64,000 nt of DNA from Prorocentrum cordatum (taxonomy: Eukaryota > Sar > Dinophyceae > Prorocentrales > Prorocentraceae): the NCBI GenBank assembly GCA_963575745.1, contig CAUYUJ010004324.1, forward strand, positions 271,235 to 335,234, in the 5' to 3' direction. A program made the translations under genes and the position numbers. Positions 54,502-64,000 of the stretch are shown here, one piece after another. Numbering within the stretch: position 1 is the stretch's first letter; every line of letters starts with the position of its first letter. The notes under the pieces were generated by a model. It made no database searches, was not told the origin of the DNA, and was given only the letters and a program-made list of their open reading frames with translations.

Positions 54502-55740
54502 CAGGTTCGGGGCTAGCCATCGGCACCCTGGGTCGCAGCCCGAACATTGCACGCTCTTGTCCAGGAGGTTAAGGGTAAACCTTAGAAACCCTATTGCAGC
54601 GCACAGTGCACACGTGCATACGCAGCCTTGGACACAGCCAGGCAGCAATACTTCGGCGACAGCCACTTTTTCAATACACATCGACGGCGGCACGATTCCA
54701 GCCCCAGTGTACTATGCAAGTTCTTTACCACGATGATGGTTTCTCACGTTATCCAGGTTTGGGGCTACCCTACAAAACCCTGGGTAGCAGCCCGGGATTG
54801 CCTCTTTTCTTTGCGCACCTCGCACGCTCTATCTCACAGAGGTGCTCTTCTAAGCCTGGTTTACTGTTGTTTATACAGGCAGCTAGACACGCACGGCTGA
54901 CTTGGACGCCCAACGCGCACCACCCACTCCTATCAATATGGTAATGTGCTACGCCATACTGCATACGCAGCCTCGGACACAGCCAGGCAGCAGCACTTTG
55001 GCGACATTACGCCACTTTTTCCGAGGAGTCTGTCACAGCCCCTGCGTGGGCAATCTGCCCATGCAAAACAATTGAATGATTGATCTCAACTTATCCAGGT
55101 TTGGGACTACCCTGCAAAACCCTGGGTAGCAGCCCCAGGATTGCCTTCTTTTCAATGCGCACTTCACAGCAGTGGTTTACTGATTTACAGAGGTGGTAGC
55201 GGGGGAGGAACTCTCTACTTTATAGGTTCGGGGCTAGCCTACAACACCCTGGGTTGCAGCCCAACCATTGCACGCCATCTTCTCAGAGGTTAGGAGTAAA
55301 TCTTAAAAGCGTTCTTGCAGCGCGCAGAGTTATAGCAGCACAGCAGCATCCTTTTATTTCTTTCCAGTACACATCGATGGCGGCATGTCCCAGCCCCCCA
55401 CAGCCACTTTTTCTGTGTGCATTGACGGCGGCACTATTTCAGCCCCAGTTTATTAGCAGTTCCTGTGCAGTAGGATATTCTACCTGACCTGCAATACACC
55501 TCTCACCTAGCTACTCTTGGAGGTGGTGGCTTGTTGAGGTGGTATGATTGCGGGGGCTGCGGAGGAGGATCTGTAGCGAAGTCCGGGGATACCCTACAAA
55601 ACCCTGGGTCGCAGCCCAAAGACTGCAAGCTCTCCTCTTGAAGGTTATGGGTACACATTGAAAGCCTCAGTGCAGCCCACAAATTGCACATTCTCCTTTG
55701 AAGGCTAGGGGCGAACCTGTAAAACCCTACTGCAGCACTC
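54502..55740. repeat. Composite dispersed/tandem repeat
   Basis: The block GGTT(C/T)GGGGCTA-CCTACAAAACCCTGGGT-GCAGCCC occurs five times, near 54502, 54753, 55096, 55223 and 55580. A second block (AGGTTA-GGGTAAACCTTA-AAACCCT...TGCAGC) follows some copies, at about 54549, 55268, 55622 and 55684. A third (CCACTTTTT...CATCGA(C/T)GGCGGCA) appears near 54660 and 55370. Order and spacing vary, which suggests repeated partial duplication. Confidence 0.75.
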
Positions 55741-58730
55741 ACCTTGCGCACTTGGGTCCCCGCATGGGATGATCCCTACGCTGTCCTCAGATGTGGCTGT
55801 GGAGGACGCTCTCTTTCGTTTTTTTACATTTTCACTGTCCGCAGCATGTACATATTGAACATTTGCATTATTTACGTTACACGGTCTACTTGTTCGGGTC
55901 TCCTGCAATGAGCTACAAGTTGCGTTACCTGGCGGGCGCCTACTATTCTACCTATGCTTGTTTACTGTCTCTCTCTCTCTCTCTCTCTTTACCGCCTAAG
56001 CCGCGGCGCCCGCTAGGTACCTTTGCGCCGAGCCATCTGTATTACAATGTTTCTGCAGCACTTCAAGAGCGCAACACGCGTAAGCGCAAGGTCTAGCCAA
56101 TTCAAAAAGGGAGGAGGAGGAGGAGGAGGGAGAAGGAGGCCACCTGCAGGGGGTGGGTGGCACTATCTTGGCGGAGGGAAAGGAGGGAAGGTGACGTTGT
56201 CGGGCCGACGGGCCACCTGCCGGGAGAGAGGGCCCACTCGTAAGACATTGATCGGGCTGTGCGGGTTTTTGTAGGACTGACGCTGGGCCAGCCTGGTGCC
56301 GCTCGTTGCGCGTTCCGCTCCCCGGGGGAGGGGAGTCCAGGGCCGATCCAAGACGTCCGCACGGACCTCCGACATTGAATGGTTATGTTTGTGTTTCTTC
56401 GAAAGGAACGGGCAGTGGATATCTGGGATCAGTACCTTTTGTTGTTTCATGTTTGGGGCATTCGGGGCTTCTGGCGGCCTCTAGTGGGCCTCCAGAAACT
56501 TTGAGAGGAGGAGGAGAAGAAGGAGGAGGAGGAGGAGGAGGAGGGGGAGGAGGAGGCAACAAAAGGGAGAGACAGGAACATTGCAGACAATTGTTGCCAG
56601 AAAACGGTCGGCGTGGACCCGAGAGGACGCAAACCATGAAACAAACGGGTGTGGGAATTCTTCCAACACCGTGATTGGCGCTACCTGTCGCGTCCAGACA
56701 TCCATCCGGGCAGATGGCCTCCTGGCACAAGCCATTACCACCCCCAGACAAAGATCATGGGCTGCCGAGGTGCCCGCTGCGCATGCGCTCCCCGCACCCC
56801 CCCACGCAGGGCAAGGGCGCGCAGCCAGGCGGAGGTCTTGTTTGAAGGTTGCACCGCCGGCCGACCGTGGTGAACCGTGTCAGGCTGGACCAGGGACCCC
56901 GAGCCCAGGGGGGGAGGCCTGGCGTCGGGGGGCTTCCTTGATCTCGGCCCACCCGGCACAGCACCCGCTCCAGAGACGGACCGCGCGGGTGCTCGCCGAC
57001 TCTGCTTGCCGCTGGCCAGCACGCGCTGCACCGACCACCCCGAGCGAGGTGCGCCCCAGTATCCCGGATTCCCCCCCCCAAAAAAAGCCCCAATGCCCCC
57101 GTTTCCAAGCAGGGGGAGGCGGAGGAGGACAGGGGCGAGGAGGAGGAGGAAGGAGAAGAAGAGGAGGAGAAGGAGGAGGAGGAGCTCCCAGACTTCCTTG
57201 CAACGCTGCCTCAGTACATAGCCGTTCCCACTACGTACGCCTTACAGCGCATCAGCCCCAGCTGCTGCCAAGTAGTTAATACATCTCCACTGTTGGTTTC
57301 ATCCCAATAACTGTTGTCATTTCATTTGTGTTGATCGTCGCCCCCCCCCCCCACGAACAGGTGAGCGCAGACTCTATGCCCTGGCGGGTTCACAATATTG
57401 TTATTTTGTGTGTTTGCCTGTTTGCCCACCTGCTGCGCTCATCAAGCTTTCATGTGCTGGCCACAACGCCCAAAGCGGACAACTTTATCTCGACGTTCAC
57501 GAGCGCTGCAGCTTTCCTGCGAAACGCTAACGTCCGCGCGGCGCAACAGGAGGATGACGGAGGAGGAGGAGGAGGACGAGGACGAAGGAGGGGGAGGGAG
57601 GAGGAGGAGCAGATCGGTTCGCAGGCGAACGGAGGATGAGGAGGCGAAAGGAAGGACACCGCCGCCCCCGCGCAGTTCCGCCCCGCCCGCATGCCCCGCT
57701 TGACCCGAAATTGATCACCTGGCCAGGGCCACTTCGTTCTGACCACCCAACCTGCGAGACGCCAGTTAATCTTCCAAGGGGGAAGATGTAACGCATGCAA
57801 GAGTCGACACGCGCCGTTGCCAACTCAGGCGGCACTGGCTTCTTGCCTTAGGGGAGTGGTGCTGAATTGCATTATTTTGCCTGTTGCCCCTCCCGCCCAC
57901 GTCCCAGATCAACGGTTGTGCAATGCGTGCTGGCGCGTGCCAGAAAATGCCGGTACGAGTGCACATATACATGCATGTGGCCATGGCCGAGACTATCGGC
58001 AGATCTCCACCGTGTGTCGGGTCGAATGAGCGGGACAGGGTACGAACTTTGTTGCGTGCAGTTGGTTTCCGCTCCCCACCTCCAGGCGTCTCTGGTGCCG
58101 AGCCAAGAAATCAGTGCGGACTTCGGACATGTGTTCCTTCCATGGAAGTGCGTGGGTGGCCCGGAGGGATGCCGTGCCACAGGCAAGTATAAGCTCGTTG
58201 ATTACTACAAGAGGAATGTGGGGACGTTCTCGGAAGAGGCACGGTATGCGTTTGGCCTCTTATCTTGGCACTGCTTCTCCGTACATTCTCCGTTTCGATT
58301 TCTTGCCGTCATTGCTACGTCCATTCCGTATTTCTTCCGCAGTGTCGTTGTTCCCAGAAACATCATGTTCGTTGTCCTGTTTTCTTGATGTGTTTGGATC
58401 CTGCGGGTCATATTCCCTCCGCATATTCCCTTCACTGCCACAAGCCAAACCGAGCCCAGAAATTCGATTAAGCAGATTATCAGCCTATTCTTGAAGAACG
58501 TCTGTGCGGACGCATTATGTTGTCGTGAGCGCATATCTAATGACCGTGCAGGTGTGTACCAGACGGGCGAAATAGTTTCCACATAATGGAGCGTGCTTCT
58601 TGTTTGCTTGGAGCATAACGGGCGTTATAGCCCCCGCCCCCCACCCCATGACGTGCCCCCCTCAGTGCGCTCCAGGCATTGCCGTCGTGGGCATCGGGAT
58701 CCGCACAGGCGTCCGCACAGGAATCCGCAT
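55741..58730. other. Gene-poor stretch with short purine tracts
   Basis: GA-rich tracts lie at about 56105-56135, 56505-56560, 57120-57185 and 57550-57615, with a (CT)n run at 55970-55990. A frame at 58130-58260 (FLPWKCVGGPEGCRATGKYK; LVDYYKRNVGTFSEEARYAF) has coding character but no partners, so no gene is called. Confidence 0.4.
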
Positions 58731-58734
58731 AGAA

Positions 58735-58746
58735 GTCTGGTCCGCT

Positions 58747-58790
<44 letters not shown>

Positions 58791-58830
58791 GGTCATCGTC
58801 GTTGTCGCTCGTCGCTCGTCGTCGCTCGTC
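58735..58830. repeat. (GTC)n microsatellite
   Basis: A pure GTC/TCG run of about 60 bases is followed by CGTCGCTCGTC variants up to about 58830, just outside the left arm of the foldback element. Confidence 0.9.
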
Positions 58831-58884
58831 GCTCATTGTCGTCGTGCGCGCGGGCGCGGCTGGAGCTTGTTTTTTTTATTCCGG

Positions 58885-60150
58885 GCCGATGACGGCCGTC
58901 ATCTGGAGGGGGGAAGGCGCTGATGAGGTCACGTTTCGCGCTGGCGGCGTCTGGGAATGCTTAGGAATTGCCGGAAACGGGTAGCTGCAGCATGTCGGTG
59001 GCGATTTGCACCACAGCACCTGCGTACACCACAGTGCCTGCGTGCACCATAGCGCCTGTGTACACCACACCGCCTATGTACACCACAGCAGCCGCGTGCA
59101 ACACAGCGCCAGTGTGTGCCACACTGTCTGCGGGCACCACAGCGCATGTGTACACCACAACGCCTGCGTACACCACATCAACCTGCGCAACGCAGCACCA
59201 GAGTACACCACAATGCCTGCGTGCACCACAGCGCCTGTGTACACCACGGCGCCTGTGTGCACCACAGCAACAACCATGTGCAACGGAGCACCACTGCTGC
59301 ATATAGAATTTAGAATATGACAAAATGGAGCGTTCGTGGATTCCACAGGAAACATTTTTTCAATAGCATTTGGAATGTAAGCCTTAGAACACAGGGGCGC
59401 CGCTGGAATCTACGAGTCCTCCCCAGTCCGCCCGCATCCTAACTTTTTCCATCTGCGTCCAGGAGGCTCCAGCAGGAATGGCCGTTTGAAAACCAAGTGG
59501 AGTGATTCAGTCGACCATTCTGCGGTGCACGCTGAGACGCGCAGTTGCGCTGTAGCGCCGACCCGCGCGACAGGAAGGGCCAGGGACGAGGAGGAGGAGA
59601 AGGCATTGGAAGTGGAGGAGGAGGGAAAGGGGAATAGCGTCGCATCATTTTATCAGAATGTCCTTGGCGTGCCGTTTAGCTGTCTGCAACATATTCTCAC
59701 CTTCATGCTCCCACCTGTATTGTGCGCGCAGGCATTGTGGTGTACACCAGCGCTGCGTTGCACGCGGACGTTGTGGTGTAGACAGGCGCCGTGATGTGCG
59801 CAGGCGCCGCCGTGCACGCAATCATTGTTGTGTACACAGGCGTTGTGTTGCGCACGGTTGCTGCGGTGCACACATTCGCTGTGGTGTACACCGGCGATGT
59901 GGTGCACGCAAACACTGCGGTGTACACAGGCGCTGCGTTGTACTCGAGTGTTGCGGTGTACGCAGGCGCTGTGGTGTACACTGGCGCTGCGTTGCACGCG
60001 GCTGCTGTGGTGTACACAGGCGCTGTGGGGCAAATCGCCGCCCACATGCTGCTCATAGTTGGCCCCGGTCATCCTTAGGCATTCCTGGACGCCGCCGGCG
60101 CAGAACGTGACGTCATCTGGGGCAGGGGGCGGCGCCGATGACGGCTGTTA
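58885..60150. mobile_element. Foldback element with minisatellite arms
   Basis: The left arm (58885 to about 59305) and right arm (about 59715 to 60150) are reverse complements around a spacer of about 400 bp. The outer part contains GATGACGGC(C/T)GT, a GGTCACG/GACGTCACG block, GGCGGCGTC and GGAATGC(T/C)TA. The inner part is an 18-bp minisatellite, GCGCCTGTGTACACCACA, with about 17 copies per arm. Poly-T and poly-A runs lie just outside both ends. The 18-bp period keeps a frame open on each arm, reading as repeats of Thr-Thr-Ala-Pro-Val-Tyr. No transposase is seen. Confidence 0.85.
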
Positions 60151-60729
60151 TTTCGAAAAAAAACGAAAAACGGGCTGTTGTGGTGCTGGAGCCACACGGC
60201 AGGGGGGGAGCGTTACGTTATGCCCCCCCCTGCCCCCTCCCTCCTTATGAGGCCCGTTATCGCCAAAAATCAAGGAACGCGCTCATGATGCATGCGAGTG
60301 GCCGTCATGGCCAGTTTTCGGAATGATCGGTTTGCCGTGATTGAGCAGCGCAGTGGGAGTTACAATGCGACAGCTAATCAGGCGCGTCTTCGCTCGCTTT
60401 ATACAAGGTTGTGCGAGGAGGTATTTACCCGGGGAATTTCAGCCGTTAGACGAGATTAGACGAGGTATAATTCAATACTCAGTTTGCTGCGGTATGTCCC
60501 GCCACCGTGGATGGTTCAACCCAGCTCTCTGGGTGGCGATTGGTCGAAGAGCGCGCAGGATGCCGGAACGTGACACCTCGTGCCTCGATCTTTGAGATAG
60601 TTGTAGGATGTGTAGCGTTATTCCGCGTCGTCCAGGGGTGTCTCTCCTCATGTTCGTCGTTGTTATCCTGCCTTCCTTCCTCCTTGTTCTTTCTCTCATG
60701 GGCCTTTTGGGATACTTATTGATTGGGCC
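60151..60729. other. No gene seen
   Basis: Unique-looking sequence without a supportable frame on either strand. Confidence 0.4.
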
Positions 60730-61240
60730 TGGGGGTGGCGTTTTGGGGGTCTCTCGGAGGCTTTTTAGCGTGGGCCGTCTTAAGGCGTTCTTGGGCTGTC
60801 TTGCGCCGTTGCAGTCCGTCATCGGAGTCTCTCTGGGCCGTCTTGGGGCCCTCTTGGGGCCCTGAAGGGCTGTCTTGGGGTTTCGTGGGCTGTCTCGGGG
60901 CCTCTGTGGGCCGAATTGGAAGCCTCCTGGGCAATCTTCAGGGCCTTTTGGGCTGTCTTGAGGCCTTCTAGGGACCTTCTTGGGGGCCCCTTGAGCTGCC
61001 TTGGGTCATCTTGAGAGCCCCTTAGACCGTCTTGGGCGGACGGAAGTCCGAAAAAGGTGGAAAGCACCGAAACCATTGTTTAAACACATCAGCTTCTGGA
61101 GCATCAGGGATGTTGGCATCGTCGGGTCCTCCTGCCGTTTGGGGACTTTCTTGGGTTGCATTGAAGCCAGTTGGGTCTCTTGGGAGCCATGTTGGGCCGT
61201 CTTGGAGGCAGATGTGGTCATCTTAGCGGCACGCGTGGCC
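60730..61240. repeat. CTTGGGGCC-family degenerate repeat
   Basis: Units such as GGGCCGTCTTGGGGCCCTCT recur in degenerate form for about 500 bp. This is the same family and composition as 6380-7620. Confidence 0.75.
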
Positions 61241-63259
61241 TACATCGGCCGTCTAGGATGCCATGTTGGGCATGTTGGACGCCACGGAGAGCGCCAGGGA
61301 GGCGTCGGGCCGCCCAGAAAGCTTCGGAAGGGGGGAATGCATGCGGCTGGGCGCCCCCGATAAGACTACAGAAAGCCTACCACACAGCACGTGGCATCCC
61401 ATCAACCCACCCATTGGGCACGCTGGCGGATATTCGGGCATTCCGAGCGTGCATGCGACGATGTTGTGATTTGTCAGGCGTGCGGCGGTGCTTTGAGCGT
61501 TTCGACGCTGTCGTTAGTGCTTCTGCTGTCTGTTCGCCTGTCCTTGTTGACATCAAGAGTGCGCAGAGTGCTGACTGGGGGAGAGGACGGCAATGGAGGT
61601 ATGGAGGTGGGGGACGGGGCTTGGGAGTGGAGGATGCGGTAGCGAGAAGAGAAGTGATAAGGGAGAGGGGGGAGGAGCGACGCACGCGTATGTAAGCCCT
61701 GCCTTCGCAAGGGTACCGAGGCCGATACCGTGCCTGCGCACTTGGTCCCATCGCACCCAGCACGCTATTTGTCATGGGTTACGCTTCAGGGCTACAATCG
61801 TCTTGTGGCAAGTCCGTGCCCGGCACAGCCGCCTCCCTTCCCTTGTCCCTCCGCATGCCCGTGGCGTCCCCTCCCTGCCCCCTCATGTGCTTTCCTGCTC
61901 CCCCTCCCCTTTCGCGCCCCTTCCTTGCTCCTCTCCCCTCCGCTTCTCCCCCTCTCCCCGTTTTCCCTATCATTCTCTTCTCCCCCCATTATCTCACATC
62001 ATGCTCCTTCTCCTCGCCTCCCCTCTCTCCCCTCCTTCCTCCTGCTTCCTCTCCCCGCCCCCTCGCCCTCCCTCATGTTCTCCCCCCTCTTCGCCGCGGC
62101 GCCTTCTGACGGGATTCATCACCTTGCCCTTCAACCGATGTCACCCCAACATGCTTATACTATATGTGCATCGCCCCCTCCCCAGGGGCGACGCGCGCAA
62201 CGAGAAATCTTATAGTATGTGTGTCGCGGCGGGCGCTTTCTGGCCACACCGCTCGGGAAACGATCTACTACAAGATGGTTATACTATATGTTCGGGTCGG
62301 ACGCGAGCCTCCAAGGAGAACATGTAGTATTAGTATGTCTCTGTGCGTCCCATTCAAAGATAGAAAGGAGGGCAGGGGAACGTCAGATGGCGGGTCCGTG
62401 GAAGGCTGGAGTAAGCAGTGATTGTCTGTGTGAAAGGAAGATGTTGATGCTATTATAGTATGTTTGTTATTTTTTCTTGATGTTTGTTCATGTATTGTAG
62501 CCCCCCCCGCAAACGGAATGCAGGTGGAAATGTCTCACGCGAAGACTGTGTTCGGAAAATGTACGCCGAATGATGCGTTTGCGAACCTTCCCCGCATTAA
62601 ATCAGTCGTACGCTTTCCAAAGAAAGGATTATGGCTGCATGTCCGTCGCGATTTGAGGCGATGTGTACTCCCACACAGAAGGTGTCTATGTGGAAATGTT
62701 GTATATCGAAGTTTTATACCGCCCTCCCGCAGAGCGGACTGTTTGGCTGTAAAGCCAACGCACGGAGTCTGTTTGAATACCCGCTTCATACTAGGAATTC
62801 GATCGCTAATCCTCCCCGTTGTACATACTATGCCGTTTGTTTGGAATTCCATTCAAAAGAGAACAGTATGTAAACATTAGTACATACTAGACGCTCCGCG
62901 TATCCCCACCAGCTTTACTTCGGCCGCCTGGCACACCTGCAGCTCCTGCAGTTTGCCTTCAGCCCCCGGCGCCGCTCAGCGTCCCTCGGTGGCAGCTTTG
63001 GCAGCCGTGAGTGCGCTCGCTGGATACTTAGGTTCCGCCCGTAGCCTGGGTCGATCCTTAACGCCGCCTGCGCCTTCGCTTGCGGCCGCGACCAAAAATC
63101 CCCACCAGCCCATCCAGAAACAATGTCCAGGCGAGTTGAGGTGATCAGGGAAGTGCGGGAGCAACGAGGTGGACGGCCGAACCGAGCGAAAGAGGAGGAG
63201 GAGAAGGAGGAGGCTGGATGGATGGATGAGGGAGTGGGGAGATGGACGGTGAATGTGAT
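61241..63259. other. Gene-poor stretch with TATAGTATGT motifs
   Basis: A CT-rich tract lies at 61800-62130. Between 62150 and 62890 the motif TATAGTATGT or its complement recurs at about 62155, 62210, 62280, 62330, 62452, 62828 and 62880. A frame at 62535-62852 on the minus strand has mild coding character but no continuity. Confidence 0.4.
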
Positions 63260-63313
63260 GATTATGAGGATGAGGAGGAAGAGAAGGAGGAGGAGGAGGA
63301 GGAGGAGGAAGGG
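63260..63313 (+). repeat. (GGA)n tract directly before the spliced-leader relic
   Basis: The tract consists of GAGGAGGAAG-type repeats ending in GGAAGGG, immediately followed by the relic at 63314. Confidence 0.85.
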
Positions 63314-63359
63314 TCCGTAGCCATTTTGGCTCAAGTCCGTAGAGTTTCTCTGGCTCAGG
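63314..63359 (+). other. DinoSL relic, exact copy plus degraded copy
   Basis: Bases 63314-63335 match the 22-nt dinoflagellate spliced leader exactly (T at the variable first base, then CCGTAGCC, ATTTTGG, CTCAAG). The sequence at once repeats in degraded form at 63336-63359 (TCCGTAG...CTGGCTCAGG). A genomic copy of an RNA-derived leader upstream of an ORF is the accepted mark of a retroposed mRNA, and two in tandem suggest more than one round. Confidence 0.9.
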
Positions 63360-63474
63360 ACTTGACCTCACTGGCGAGGGGGATTTGCGGCCCCCACCGT
63401 CCTCTCGCGCTGCCTTGTGCAGGCTTCCCCTTTTGTGAGCTCCTGTTGGAGCAATTTTGCAGGTTCAAGCTTTC

Positions 63475-64000
63475 ATGGGAGGGACCAGTCGCGGCGGCGG
63501 TGATGTCTGGTGTTGCCCCAAGAAGAAGTGCGGTTTCAAGAACAACTTCGCTTTAAAGAAGTTTTGTTACATTTGTGGTGCTGAGCGTCCTCCTGTGCCT
63601 GCCACTCGCCCAGCCCCGCCTCCGCAAGGGGACTGGGCGCATGGGCCTCCGCGGCAGAAGGATGTCAAGCCCAAGATTCCGCAGCTCGACTCCTCTCAGC
63701 TTACCGTGTTCGTCAAGATGTCCGACGCGGACTTCGAGACCTCCAAGTCGCTCCTCGGCCCTTCGCAGAGGGCCAGGGTATCGGCTCAGCGGGCCTGGGC
63801 GGCTGGGGACCCCAAGGCGGTCGCCAGGCACGCCCAGATGGCTTATGATGAGGCCAAGCGGGAGGCGTTGCAAGTGCAGCAGAAGGTTGACAAGCTCGAG
63901 AGCCATGTGCAGGAGAAGTTTTTGGAGCTCGTGGCGCTCAAGGCCAAATCCGAGCAGGTCCAGGCGCATGAGCTCGCATGTGCAGCCAAGGCCACTGCCG
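63475..64000 (+). CDS. Zinc-finger/coiled-coil ORF, truncated by the window end
   Basis: From the ATG at 63475 the frame is open for 175 codons and runs off the window, 139 nt after the spliced-leader relics. Residues 11-33 form a RanBP2-type zinc finger: Trp, Cys-x4-Cys, GFKN, then CYICGAERP. A Pro/Arg linker follows (residues 33-60), then VFVKMSDADFETSKSLLGPS, then a long charged helical region from about residue 92 on (MAYDEAKREALQVQQK; KVDKLESHVQEKFLELVAL) likely to form a coiled coil. This zinc finger plus coiled coil at the N-terminus could belong to a LINE-like element or to an ordinary retroposed gene. No endonuclease or reverse transcriptase is within the window, so that choice is open. 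Confidence 0.7.
   Translation, partial: MGGTSRGGGDVWCCPKKKCGFKNNFALKKFCYICGAERPPVPATRPAPPPQGDWAHGPPRQKDVKPKIPQLDSSQLTVFVKMSDADFETSKSLLGPSQRARVSAQRAWAAGDPKAVARHAQMAYDEAKREALQVQQKVDKLESHVQEKFLELVALKAKSEQVQAHELACAAKATA

Overview
The window looks like nuclear DNA of a dinoflagellate. The strongest evidence is an exact copy of the 22-nt dinoflagellate spliced leader (DinoSL) at 63314-63335, followed by a second, degraded copy. Supporting evidence: protein-coding exons separated by short introns with non-canonical GC-AG and GA-AG ends, genes lying in long same-strand blocks, very high repeat content (homopurine tracts, satellites, telomere-like hexamers), and AG acceptors just upstream of start codons, as expected for trans-spliced genes. 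The genus cannot be fixed from sequence alone; a Prorocentrum- or Polarella-like genome would fit. Exon boundaries below are read by eye and approximate unless stated.

Layout. 1-18.7 kb: plus-strand block. It holds a hAT-like transposase relic (1.3-4.1 kb), an unrecognised gene whose last exon is 7773-9089, a small SH3/KOW-like protein gene (10.76-11.59 kb), and a badly decayed gene (13.5-18.0 kb) with a Tpt1/KptA-like RNA 2'-phosphotransferase segment. Between these lie two arrays of an exact 76-bp repeat, a 0.5-kb telomere-like hexamer array and a tandem duplication. 18.7-19.46 kb: convergent boundary.

19.46-39.66 kb: minus-strand block. In transcription order from the right: a hAT-like gene (39661-35922), a gene with an acidic basic-start N-terminus and a Cys/His-rich C-terminus (35320-33396), a two-exon gene (32787-32012), a 1.1-kb foldback palindrome in AT-rich DNA (29.4-30.5 kb), a small two-exon gene (about 28.57-27.97 kb), a cytosine-C5 DNA methyltransferase gene (27740-25247) and a six-exon unknown gene (24966-19459), two of whose introns carry inverted repeats.

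39.7-63.3 kb: almost no supportable genes. It is a repeat landscape: CGA repeats, a 290-bp duplication, several homopurine tracts, a MITE-like inverted-repeat element, a 12-copy 73-bp satellite (49.6-50.5 kb), a 20-copy 89-bp satellite (50.7-52.45 kb), a composite repeat (54.5-55.7 kb) and a second foldback element with minisatellite arms (58.9-60.15 kb). 63.3-64.0 kb: spliced-leader relics followed by an ORF that runs off the end, with a RanBP2-type zinc finger and a helical region; it may be the start of a retrotransposon or a retroposed gene.

The genes do not form one obvious pathway. What links them is mobile-DNA biology: transposase relics, foldback elements, hairpin introns, an SL-marked retrocopy, and a DNA methyltransferase of a class that, in dinoflagellates, has been reported inside retrotransposons.
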